Below are positions 1 to 6,773 of a stretch of DNA of 8,258 bases, piece after piece. Positions within the stretch are counted from its first letter, which is position 1. Each line of letters opens with the position of its first letter. The stretch covers positions 1 through 8,258 of the forward strand of contig JAURQB010000201.1 in NCBI GenBank assembly GCA_030836365.1. The letters run 5' to 3'. A model generated the notes under the pieces. The model was not told where the DNA came from. It saw nothing but the letters and a program-made list of their open reading frames with translations, and did no database searches. Made by a program: the position numbers and the translations under genes. Source of the DNA: Bdellovibrionota bacterium (GTDB lineage: Bacteria > Bdellovibrionota > Bacteriovoracia > Bacteriovoracales > Bacteriovoracaceae).

Positions 1-816
1 GAAATGAATTTGAAAAAGGGAGAAGCCTACATTGGAGAGGATCTTGCTGAGGAACTTGGGATTAAGCTTGGAGACTCATTTCGTAGTCTTATATCAAGCC
101 ATCAGGGGAGTGGTTTAGTTATTAAAAATTTTGTCGTAAGAGGTTTTTTCAAAACGAATCTTTATGAAAAAGATTCAAGACTCGCGATTGTTAGTATTGC
201 TGATTTTTTTTCAGAAGGAGATATTTTATTTAATCACTCAATATTTAGCTTCAATTACCCTTATCTTCCTTTTGAGCAACAAAAGGACCGTCTTTTTGCG
301 TTAAACGAGTTATTATTTAGTATTGATAAAGAGCTTTATGCAACTCCCTATTGGGATGATTACTCGACTTTGATAGAGGCAGTTGAAATTGAAAAAGTAT
401 CTATACTAATTGTTTTACAAGTTATCGTCCTGGTTTCAGTTTTTAACTTACTTTCGTTTCTTATCTTTTTTAGAGAAAAAAAGATCAAAGAATTATTTAC
501 ATTGCATGCAATTGGTTTAACTCCCAAAAAAATTAACCAAGTTTGGTATTATCTCTCTACATACCTGTGGGTGAGCTCAGTTTTGATATCTATTGTACTT
601 GTCGCTATTTTTGGCAAGGTGCTAGAGTTTATCTCGTCGCAAATGATGCCAAAAAATATTTATCACCTTGGGGAGATAAATATTTATTTATCATTTGGAA
701 ACTACATTATTGTATATGCAATAAGTCTGTGCTGGATATTATTAATGACGTTTATTTTAACGAGGAAATTTAAGTCAGACTCACTTCTGCGTGGGCTACG
801 GCAACAATACAGCTAA
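1..816 (+). CDS. LolC/LolE-type lipoprotein-releasing permease, 3' part
   Basis: Membrane subunit of the LolCDE-type ABC transporter, which extracts lipoproteins from the inner membrane and hands them to the periplasmic carrier LolA. The reading frame is open to the first base, so the gene starts upstream; the ATG at 4 is an internal Met. About 271 codons remain, against roughly 400 in the family, so TM1 and part of the periplasmic domain are missing. Residues about 1-125 (counted from the ATG at 4) look like the end of the MacB-like periplasmic domain. Three hydrophobic spans follow at about 132-156, 183-207 and 231-252, the typical FtsX-domain layout. After the first span, REKKIKELFTLHAIGLTPKK corresponds to the conserved cytoplasmic coupling segment of LolC/E (REK..EIA.L...GA). 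The lolD gene starts 20 bases downstream, which supports the call. LolC, LolE and hybrid LolF cannot be told apart without the N-terminus. Confidence 0.87.
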   Translation, partial: EMNLKKGEAYIGEDLAEELGIKLGDSFRSLISSHQGSGLVIKNFVVRGFFKTNLYEKDSRLAIVSIADFFSEGDILFNHSIFSFNYPYLPFEQQKDRLFALNELLFSIDKELYATPYWDDYSTLIEAVEIEKVSILIVLQVIVLVSVFNLLSFLIFFREKKIKELFTLHAIGLTPKKINQVWYYLSTYLWVSSVLISIVLVAIFGKVLEFISSQMMPKNIYHLGEINIYLSFGNYIIVYAISLCWILLMTFILTRKFKSDSLLRGLRQQYS

Positions 817-836
817 TTTAAGGGATATATTTAAAA

Positions 837-1520
837 ATGAATGAAATGATCATATTAAATAACGTGTCCAAAAAATTTGGGGACTTTTACGCTCTAAAAG
901 ATTTAAGCTTGGAAATTGGAAAGCATGAGAAGGTAGCGATTTATGGTTCATCGGGAAGCGGAAAATCTACGCTTCTATATTTGCTTGGGGGATTAGATCG
1001 TCCAACAACTGGTAGTATTAGTTGCTTTGGCGAGAGCATCGACTTGTATTCTGACCATGATCTCGCATTGTATCGAAATAATTCTATTGGCTTTATTTTT
1101 CAGTTTCACTTTTTACTTGGCACCTTAACTGGCTTAGAGAACATTCTTCTACCTGCGCAGATTAGTGGGCATCATGATGTCTCTTCCATAAAAAAAAATA
1201 TAATGAATTATGCCCAAGAGCTTGGCGTCGATAACATTCTGAATAAGCTACCTTCGGAGATGTCTGGTGGGCAGCAGCAAAGGATAAATATTTTAAGGGC
1301 CATCTCTCTCAAGCCAAACATCCTCCTTTGTGATGAACCAACAGGAAATCTAGATTCAAATAACTCCAAAATAGTCATTGATTTACTAGATAAAATTTCT
1401 ACAGAGACAGGTGCAACGCTTCTTGTGGTCACGCACGACAAGAGTGTTGCGTCGCGTTTCCATCGACGAGTTGAAATCTTAGATGGTGGTTTGGGAAATC
1501 AAGTAACGAATTCATTGTAA
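837..1520 (+). CDS. lolD: Lipoprotein-releasing ABC transporter ATPase LolD
   Basis: Cytoplasmic ATPase that powers lipoprotein release by the LolC/E permease encoded just upstream. The 227 residues match the usual LolD length. All ABC motifs are visible: Walker A GSSGSGKST (37-45), Q-loop Q89, signature MSGGQQQRI (142-150), Walker B ILLCDEP with catalytic E167, D-loop GNLD (170-173) and switch H200 in VVTHD. The segment around the Q-loop, FQFHFLLGTLTGLENILLP (88-106), is the stretch that marks LolD within the LolD/MacB/FtsE group (QFHHLL...ALENV). The ATG at 837 is preferred over the in-frame ATG at 846 because AGGGA at 821-825 lies 11 bases upstream of the former and 20 upstream of the latter. 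It is separated from the permease by 20 bases, so the two are probably co-transcribed. Confidence 0.93.
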   Translation: MNEMIILNNVSKKFGDFYALKDLSLEIGKHEKVAIYGSSGSGKSTLLYLLGGLDRPTTGSISCFGESIDLYSDHDLALYRNNSIGFIFQFHFLLGTLTGLENILLPAQISGHHDVSSIKKNIMNYAQELGVDNILNKLPSEMSGGQQQRINILRAISLKPNILLCDEPTGNLDSNNSKIVIDLLDKISTETGATLLVVTHDKSVASRFHRRVEILDGGLGNQVTNSL

Positions 1521-1575
1521 TATTGTTAAGTTATTGGTAATTTTTATCGCTATCGAAAACTATTAGATGTAATTA

Positions 1576-3858
1576 ATGAAAAATTCATTTTTTAACTTTT
1601 TGCAAAAAGTTATTATTATTTTTGTCTTTCTTCCAAGCTTTGCATTCGCTGCAAAGTCACTCTCTAATACTCCACTATTCAAAGTTAAGAAGATTGTTGT
1701 TGAGGGAAACAATAAAGTAGAGCAACAGTCCATCCTGACGAGAATATCTGCCCGAGTTGGTAAAACGGTCTCCGCTCAGTCCGTTCGAGACGATATAGAG
1801 CGAATTTATCGAATGAATTATTTTGAGTGGGTTGAAGTTCATGAAGACAAAAACTCTACATTGAGAATCGTCGTCAAAGAGAAACCTGTTATATCATCAG
1901 TTCAGTTTCTCGGAAATGATGAAATCGACGCTGATGACTTGGAAGAGGTCATCAAGACAAAAGATTTTGGGATACTGGATGTAAATAAATTAAAAGAAGA
2001 CGTGAAGGCATTAAAAAAACATTATGAAGAAAAAGGTTATTACCTGGCTCGAATAGATTTTGAAACAGAGAACCAGCCAAATGGAAACGTTGGTATCATT
2101 TTCAATATTACAGAGTTTGATAAGGTTAAAGTCAAAAAGGTTACTTTTCTTGGCAACAAAGTTTTTCAGGACTACCAATTGAAAGATATCATGGAGACCA
2201 GGGAAGATTCTTTTTTTGGTGGAATGAGTGGTGCTGGTAATTATAAGGAATTTAATTTTCAAACAGACATTGAGAGAATTAAATATTTTTATAAAACGAA
2301 GGGCTACTTGCAAGTAAATATCGGTAACCCAGAAGTAACAATCTCTGAAGATCGTCGTTGGGTTTTTATTACTGTTAAAATAAATGAAGGCCCTGAGTTT
2401 AAAATTAACAGCGTTCTTTTCTATGGCGACTCAATGTTTAGTGATGACCAGCTTAGAAACATGACGAAGCTAAGGGAAGGGGATATTTATTCTGAAGAAA
2501 AACTTCGGATCGATATCAAGAATCTAACTGAAGCATATCAAGATAAAGGCTACGCATTCGCAAATGTTCTTCGAACTCTTGATGTTGTACCTGGTGAAAA
2601 CAAAATCGATCTTACATTTTCTTTTGAAAAAGGAAAATTGGCTCACTTTGGGCACATCAATATCAAAGGTAATCATAAAACTCGCGATAAAGTAATTCGT
2701 CGTGAATTAAAAATTCTTGAAGGTGGAGTGTTCTCAGGTACGGACCTTCGGGTCTCTAGGGAGAATGTAAATAGGTTGGGCTTTTTTGAGCCTGGAAGTG
2801 TTGTATTTAATACCGTAAGCAGGCCGGGCCGAGACGATATTATAGATATTGAAATCACTGTAAAAGAAAGAAATACTGGTCAGATCTCATTGGGGGCTGG
2901 TTATTCTACTGCGACAGGTGCATTTTTACAGGCATCAGTGGCACAGAACAACTTTCTTGGGAAAGGCCAAAATTTAAGCCTAAGTCTTTCGCTCTCCAAG
3001 GTGAATAAGACCTATAATCTAGGTTTTACTGAACCTTACTTATACGACACAAAGTGGACAGCTGGCGGGGATATTTACAGTCAAAACAATAACGCCTCTG
3101 CTTCTCTTAGTTACAAAAGACAAGGCTTTGATTTGAGATTAGGCTATCCAATTTTTGATTACACCAGATTGTTTGGGACCTATAAATTTGAAGATACGAC
3201 AATTAACTCTGTTAATGACCCTACAATTGATGAAAATCTTGAAAATGGTTTAGCTTCAATGGTTAGAGTTTCAACCATACGAGATTTAAGAAATAACACC
3301 TTTGAACCAAGTTCAGGTTACTATTTGAGCCTTTCCTCTGAGTATGCAGGTCTGGGAGGTGTTAAGAAATGGTTTAAGCTTGAAATGGATACAAGGTATT
3401 TTTACAGGGTATATGGAGATCTTGTTTTCCGCTCTCGGTTGTACGCTTCTCGTATATACGAGGTTGATGATCGAGCAATTCCAAGAACTGAAAAGTTTAC
3501 TTTAGGGGGAGCACGAAACCTTAGAGGTTACCCTTTCGAGGGAATTGGCCCTAAGCTTGAGGTTGAAACTGATAATGGCAAAGTCATTTACAACAAAGGT
3601 GGAGAGTTTGCCGCTTACACCTCATTGGAATTAGAGCATCCACTAGCAAGGGAAGCTGGCCTAAAGTGGGTAGTATTTTTTGATGCTGGAGATGCAGGTG
3701 ATATCGATCAATTTAATCTTTATATGGATTACGGGTTTGGTTTACGGTGGTTCAGTCCAATCGGTGTTCTTAGGTTTGAATGGGGATTTCCAATTAAAAC
3801 TGATGAAACAACTGTTTCTGATAGCCAATTCTTTTTTGATATAGGACAATTATTTTAA
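1576..3858 (+). CDS. bamA: Outer membrane protein assembly factor BamA
   Basis: Central Omp85-family component of the BAM complex; it folds and inserts beta-barrel proteins into the outer membrane. Of 760 residues (E. coli BamA has 810), 1-25 form a signal peptide: a Lys-flanked hydrophobic core ending in SFAFA before AKSL. Five POTRA domains follow at about 35-103, 104-181, 184-273, 275-353 and 356-431, and the C-terminal barrel runs from about 435 to 760. The loop-6 motif reads GGARNLRGYPFEGIGP (644-659), so the usual VRGF is LRGY here. The protein ends FFFDIGQLF, which matches the BamA beta-signal with its terminal aromatic residue. An in-frame TAA at 1570-1572 fixes the ATG at 1576 as the first possible start, yet no convincing Shine-Dalgarno precedes it. 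The bamA-skp-lpxD-fabZ-lpxA order downstream is the classical arrangement. Confidence 0.97.
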   Translation: MKNSFFNFLQKVIIIFVFLPSFAFAAKSLSNTPLFKVKKIVVEGNNKVEQQSILTRISARVGKTVSAQSVRDDIERIYRMNYFEWVEVHEDKNSTLRIVVKEKPVISSVQFLGNDEIDADDLEEVIKTKDFGILDVNKLKEDVKALKKHYEEKGYYLARIDFETENQPNGNVGIIFNITEFDKVKVKKVTFLGNKVFQDYQLKDIMETREDSFFGGMSGAGNYKEFNFQTDIERIKYFYKTKGYLQVNIGNPEVTISEDRRWVFITVKINEGPEFKINSVLFYGDSMFSDDQLRNMTKLREGDIYSEEKLRIDIKNLTEAYQDKGYAFANVLRTLDVVPGENKIDLTFSFEKGKLAHFGHINIKGNHKTRDKVIRRELKILEGGVFSGTDLRVSRENVNRLGFFEPGSVVFNTVSRPGRDDIIDIEITVKERNTGQISLGAGYSTATGAFLQASVAQNNFLGKGQNLSLSLSLSKVNKTYNLGFTEPYLYDTKWTAGGDIYSQNNNASASLSYKRQGFDLRLGYPIFDYTRLFGTYKFEDTTINSVNDPTIDENLENGLASMVRVSTIRDLRNNTFEPSSGYYLSLSSEYAGLGGVKKWFKLEMDTRYFYRVYGDLVFRSRLYASRIYEVDDRAIPRTEKFTLGGARNLRGYPFEGIGPKLEVETDNGKVIYNKGGEFAAYTSLELEHPLAREAGLKWVVFFDAGDAGDIDQFNLYMDYGFGLRWFSPIGVLRFEWGFPIKTDETTVSDSQFFFDIGQLF

Positions 3859-3868
3859 AATTTTATTT

Positions 3869-3873
3869 AGGAG
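3869..3873 (+). promoter_or_regulatory. Ribosome binding site of skp/ompH
   Basis: AGGAG ends five bases before the ATG at 3879. It is much stronger than anything in front of bamA or lpxD, which fits an abundant periplasmic chaperone translated more heavily than its neighbours (inference). Confidence 0.75.
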
Positions 3874-3878
3874 TAAAA

Positions 3879-4385
3879 ATGAAATATGTAATTTCTCTAT
3901 TAATGATGCTTTCTGTGAGTACGCCTTCATTTGCTTTACTAGTTGGCAAAGTTGATATCCAAAATGTACTTGTTTCAGTTAAAGAAGGAAAAAAAGTAAG
4001 AGATCAATTAAAAGATGAATTTGAGAAAAAAAGAAAGATTCTTGATTCTGAACAAGAAAAAATTAAAAAACTGCAACAAGACTTTTCAAAACAGAGCCTA
4101 GTCATGAATGACAAAGCTAAGGTCGAGAAAGAAAAAGAGATTCAACAAAAGATTATTGAGCTTCAACAAAAGTCTCTCGGATTTCAAAAAGAAATTCAAG
4201 AAATGGAAGGTAAAATGAAAGCTCCAATTTTAGAAAGAATTAAAACTATTGTTGATCAAGTTTCTAAAAAAGCAGGCGTTGATGTAACCTTTGAAATGAG
4301 TACGGCTCCAGTTATCTACGCTAAGTCTGAAAAAGACCTTACTTCTGTTGTTATCAGTGAGTATGATAAAAAGTATTCAAAGTAA
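3879..4385 (+). CDS. skp: Periplasmic OMP chaperone Skp/OmpH
   Basis: Skp-family chaperone (OmpH domain), which as a trimer holds unfolded outer-membrane proteins in the periplasm before they reach BamA. Its 168 residues are close to the 161 of the E. coli precursor. A signal peptide is clear: MKY, a hydrophobic core, then TPSFA with predicted cleavage after residue 19. The mature N-terminus LLVGKVDIQNVL is the usual first strand (G.VD...V). Residues about 36-128 are a long, Lys/Glu/Gln-rich alpha-helical coiled-coil region forming the tentacle, and 132-165 return to the trimer body (VDVTFEM.....YA......T..VI..YD). It lies 20 bases after bamA and 15 before lpxD, in the conserved order. The coding sequence is noticeably rich in AAA and GAA codons. 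Sequence identity to model Skp is low, so the call rests on architecture and context. Confidence 0.9.
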   Translation: MKYVISLLMMLSVSTPSFALLVGKVDIQNVLVSVKEGKKVRDQLKDEFEKKRKILDSEQEKIKKLQQDFSKQSLVMNDKAKVEKEKEIQQKIIELQQKSLGFQKEIQEMEGKMKAPILERIKTIVDQVSKKAGVDVTFEMSTAPVIYAKSEKDLTSVVISEYDKKYSK

Positions 4386-4400
4386 TTCTCGGGCGATCGA

Positions 4401-5432
4401 ATGAATATTTTCGATGTAGAAAATTTAGATAAGCATATATCACCGTTAACCCCCGCACAAATTGCGGGGGTTTCTCTATCTGGTATATGTAAATCTAAAA
4501 ATATTAAAAAAAATCATCTTTGTTTTATAAATGGCAAGGCTCCATTGTCAGAGGTGCTCATTTCAGCCAAGGAGAAAGGGAGTAAAATTCTCAATGAAAT
4601 GGTTTTTATCGTAGATGAAAAATTTTATGATAAACAGCCTGAGGAGTTAAACTCTATTCCAACTGATTTGATCGCACTGACAAAAAACTTTGATGAAGTT
4701 ATGTGCCTTGTATCGAAATTTTTTTATGAACAAAAATATGTAGATACTCAATATTTATTGGATGGAAGGCAGACAGGTGAAGTCAATGTATGTCCCACCG
4801 CACGGATTGCTCAAGGTGTTTTTATCGGGGAAAGCGTTAATATTGAATCTAATGTGGTCGTTATGCCTGGTTGTGTGATCATGGGAGGCGTGACTATTTC
4901 CCAAAATACAGTTCTATACCCGAATTGCACTATTTATCCTGAAACGAAAATTGGAAAAAACTGTCTTATACATGCAGGCACTGTCATCGGCTCAGACGGT
5001 TATGGGTATAATTTTATGCAAGGAGAACACAGAAAAATTTGGCATATTGGTGGCGTTTCTATTGGCAGTGAAGTTGAGATTGGTGCGAATTGTACAATTG
5101 ATCGAGGTACCTTTGATGACACTATTGTAGAAGATGGTACTAAGTTAGATAACTTGGTTCACATTGCACATAATTGTCACTTAAAAAAAGGTGTGATTAT
5201 TTGTGCTCAATCCGGGTTAGCCGGAAGTGTGACAGTTGGGCAATTCAGCGCGATGAGCGGACATGTTGCCGTTGCTCCTGGAGTAGAAATAGGTAACCAA
5301 TGTGAGGTTGTTGGCCACTCCGCCGTATTTGATAATGTTGAAGATAAGACAAGACTTGCAGGTACTCCTGCTAGGCCGATGAAAGAATGGTTGCGCTCAA
5401 TTGCGGCCATCAGACGACTAACTAAAAAGTAG
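4401..5432 (+). CDS. lpxD: UDP-3-O-acylglucosamine N-acyltransferase LpxD
   Basis: Third enzyme of lipid A synthesis: it transfers a 3-hydroxyacyl chain from ACP to the 2-amino group of UDP-3-O-acyl-glucosamine (or the 3-N-acyl diamino analogue) at the cytoplasmic face. Its 343 residues match the family. An N-terminal uridine-binding domain (1-115) is followed by left-handed beta-helix hexapeptide repeats (about 125-312) and a C-terminal helix with TPARPMKEWLRSIAAIRRL. Conserved segments include IGSDGYGYNF (196-205), EIGANCTIDRGTFDDT (226-241) and IAHN, whose H257 aligns with catalytic H239 of E. coli. In the N-terminal domain F42 (CFIN) matches the usual SFL aromatic, but the NPKY tyrosine that normally follows is not evident. 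An in-frame TAA at 4383-4385 fixes 4401 as the first ATG; only a weak GGGCGA precedes it. A terminator-like hairpin lies inside codons 16-24. Confidence 0.94.
   Translation: MNIFDVENLDKHISPLTPAQIAGVSLSGICKSKNIKKNHLCFINGKAPLSEVLISAKEKGSKILNEMVFIVDEKFYDKQPEELNSIPTDLIALTKNFDEVMCLVSKFFYEQKYVDTQYLLDGRQTGEVNVCPTARIAQGVFIGESVNIESNVVVMPGCVIMGGVTISQNTVLYPNCTIYPETKIGKNCLIHAGTVIGSDGYGYNFMQGEHRKIWHIGGVSIGSEVEIGANCTIDRGTFDDTIVEDGTKLDNLVHIAHNCHLKKGVIICAQSGLAGSVTVGQFSAMSGHVAVAPGVEIGNQCEVVGHSAVFDNVEDKTRLAGTPARPMKEWLRSIAAIRRLTKK
4448..4479 (+). terminator. Terminator-like hairpin inside the 5' end of lpxD
   Basis: AACCCCCGCA (4448-4457) pairs perfectly with TGCGGGGGTT (4463-4472) around the 5-base loop CAAAT, giving a 10-bp stem with seven consecutive G-C pairs. 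It is followed by the pyrimidine-rich tail TCTCTATC. In an AT-rich region this is the one strong GC hairpin I found, and it has the shape of a rho-independent terminator, although the T-run is interrupted by C. It lies 63 bases after the skp stop codon but encodes LTPAQIAGV of LpxD, so it is either an attenuator partly ending bamA-skp transcripts or a structured coding segment. Its structure is seen directly; its activity is inferred. Confidence 0.5.
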
Positions 5433-5465
5433 TTTATTAAGATCTTTTGTATGAGGTAGGTTGAA

Positions 5466-5954
5466 ATGTTATTTAATTCAGAAGAAGTTAAAAAATTTAT
5501 TCCTCACCGTGATCCATTTCTTTTTATTGATTCAGTTGAGTCAATACAATTGAGTGGATGGGAGTTTGGAAAAGGCACTGTCGATGCAAAGTCCGCGGTT
5601 GGCGGAATTGTTAGCGCCTCCTTTTATGCCAATCCAGAATTAGAAATCTTCAAAGGGCATTTTCCTGGAAAGCCAGTTTTACCTGGTGTCATACAAGTCG
5701 AAATGATGGCGCAAGCTTCAAGTTTTGTGATGGCTTTTTTTATTGATGATCCATTTAGTGAGTCGACACTAGACGTTGCTTTGACTTCTGTAAATGATGC
5801 GAAGTTTAGAAAGCCTGTACTCCCAGGCATGAAACTAGATATAAAAGCTACAATTACTCGCTATAGAAAACCAATGGTTGTCACGGATTGTGAAGTTTAC
5901 TGTGATAATCAACTAATGAGTCAAGCGACTGTCATTGCATCTGTTCGTTACTAG
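5466..5954 (+). CDS. fabZ: 3-hydroxyacyl-ACP dehydratase FabZ
   Basis: Hot-dog-fold dehydratase removing water from 3-hydroxyacyl-ACP in fatty acid elongation; it competes with LpxA/LpxD for the hydroxyacyl-ACP pool, which is why it sits between their genes. Its 162 residues compare with 151 in E. coli. Visible motifs are IPHRDPFLFIDSV (12-24), the active-site helix GHFPGKPVLPGVIQVEMMAQ (64-83) with catalytic H65 and E79, and NDAKFRKPVLPGMKL (110-124). The Glu rather than Asp in the helix supports FabZ over FabA. Between PHR and the catalytic His there are about 16 more residues than in E. coli, around 40-58, and NPELEIFKGHFPG has a FabA-like spacing before the histidine. The ATG at 5466 follows GAGG (5453-5456) and TAGG (5457-5460); the upstream ATG at 5451 meets a stop after one codon. 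It lies 33 bases after lpxD. Confidence 0.92.
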   Translation: MLFNSEEVKKFIPHRDPFLFIDSVESIQLSGWEFGKGTVDAKSAVGGIVSASFYANPELEIFKGHFPGKPVLPGVIQVEMMAQASSFVMAFFIDDPFSESTLDVALTSVNDAKFRKPVLPGMKLDIKATITRYRKPMVVTDCEVYCDNQLMSQATVIASVRY

Positions 5955-5963
5955 GAATTAAAA

Positions 5964-6761
5964 ATGAAAAATATCGAAGTACACCCAACAGCAATTTTAT
6001 CAAAAGATGTTGAATTAAGTGAAGGTTGTATCATCGGGCCTTACAGCATACTTGATGGAAAGATTAGGCTTGGGAAGAACTGCAAAGTAGAGTCTCACGC
6101 TGTTTTGCGCGGGACGATTACTGCAGGTGAGGAGAATCAATTTTTTCAATTTTGCAGCATTGGAGAGGTTCCTCAAGATATTTCTTACAAGGGCGAGGAT
6201 ACGAAGGTAAAAATTGGCGATAGAAATATTTTTAGAGAATATGTATCAGTTCATCGAGGAACTCTCAAGCAAGATGGAATCACAATCATTGGTAATGATA
6301 ATTTATTGATGGCACATACTCATGTTGGACATGATTGTAATATCGGCAGCAACTGTATCATCGTAAACTCAGCAAATATCGCAGGACACGTTGTGATTAA
6401 AGATAGAGTAATTTTAAGTGGTGCTAGCGCTGTATCTCAATTTGTTACGATTGGCCGTGGTGCTTATATTGGAGGCTCTACAACGATAGATAGAGATATC
6501 CCCTCGTTTTGTACGGCAATCGGTAATAGAGTTAAAATTAAAGGAATCAATATCATTGGGTTACGAAGGCAGGGGTTTTCTAGAGAGGTCATTGCTGAAT
6601 CGGTTGAGTTTTTAAGGGCAATTGAGAGCTCTGCATTCTCTCCTAGAAGCTTTGTTGAAAACAAAGAAGAGATGGCATCATTTGAGAGAAATGAAGTCAT
6701 TAATTTAATTGTTAATGACATCATGACGTCAAAGGTTGGGATTGCAGTTTTTTCAAATTAA
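5964..6761 (+). CDS. lpxA: Acyl-ACP:UDP-GlcNAc acyltransferase LpxA
   Basis: First enzyme of lipid A synthesis: it transfers a 3-hydroxyacyl chain from ACP to the 3-position of UDP-GlcNAc, or of the 3-amino analogue in some bacteria. Its 265 residues compare with 262 in E. coli. It has hexapeptide beta-helix repeats from about 5 to 185, then a helical C-terminal domain starting GINIIGLRRQGFSREVIAES. Diagnostic stretches are SIGEVPQD (65-72), IGDRNIFREYVSVHRGT (84-100) and MAHTHVGHDC (116-125). Counting against E. coli, H123 matches catalytic H125, H120 matches H122, D72 matches D74, H142 matches H144 and Q159 matches Q161. However, K76, H160, E200 and R205 are replaced by S74, S158, I198 and Q203. 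G171 matches G173, the residue that admits long acyl chains. AGGA at 5953-5956 overlaps the fabZ stop and precedes the ATG by seven bases, so the two genes are tightly coupled. Confidence 0.95.
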   Translation: MKNIEVHPTAILSKDVELSEGCIIGPYSILDGKIRLGKNCKVESHAVLRGTITAGEENQFFQFCSIGEVPQDISYKGEDTKVKIGDRNIFREYVSVHRGTLKQDGITIIGNDNLLMAHTHVGHDCNIGSNCIIVNSANIAGHVVIKDRVILSGASAVSQFVTIGRGAYIGGSTTIDRDIPSFCTAIGNRVKIKGINIIGLRRQGFSREVIAESVEFLRAIESSAFSPRSFVENKEEMASFERNEVINLIVNDIMTSKVGIAVFSN

Positions 6762-6763
6762 TC

Positions 6764-6769
6764 AGGAGG
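6764..6769 (+). promoter_or_regulatory. Perfect Shine-Dalgarno of the oxidoreductase gene
   Basis: AGGAGG lies four bases before the ATG at 6774, within the 12-base gap after lpxA. It is the closest match to the consensus in this window and fixes the start codon. Confidence 0.8.
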
Positions 6770-6773
6770 ATTA

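Noticed and set aside
4..6. ATG at 4 as the true start of the permease
   Set aside because: The frame is open upstream to base 1, and the protein would lack the first transmembrane helix and much of the periplasmic domain typical of the family.
543..773. 76-codon + strand reading frame inside the LolC/E gene
   Set aside because: It lies wholly within the permease in another frame and has no recognisable motif or ribosome binding site; the permease frame encodes clear transmembrane segments.
1208..1441. Minus-strand open frame opposite lolD
   Set aside because: It mirrors the conserved signature and Walker B codons of LolD and has no independent features.
1523..1550. Possible promoter (TTGTTA, 16 bases, TATCGC) before bamA
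   Set aside because: Both boxes are poor matches and such matches arise by chance in AT-rich gaps; not strong enough to list.
2011..2313. 100-codon minus-strand frame opposite bamA
   Set aside because: It is the antisense shadow of POTRA domains 2-3, Phe/Ile-rich because of AT-rich codons on the other strand.
2742..2755. Small hairpin with a TTCG tetraloop inside bamA
   Set aside because: It has only four Watson-Crick pairs plus a wobble and no T-run, lies deep in a conserved coding region, and is probably chance.
5207..5410. Minus-strand frames opposite lpxD, and similarly 5624-5830 and 6464-6724 opposite fabZ and lpxA
   Set aside because: All overlap well-supported conserved genes and show no family motif of their own.
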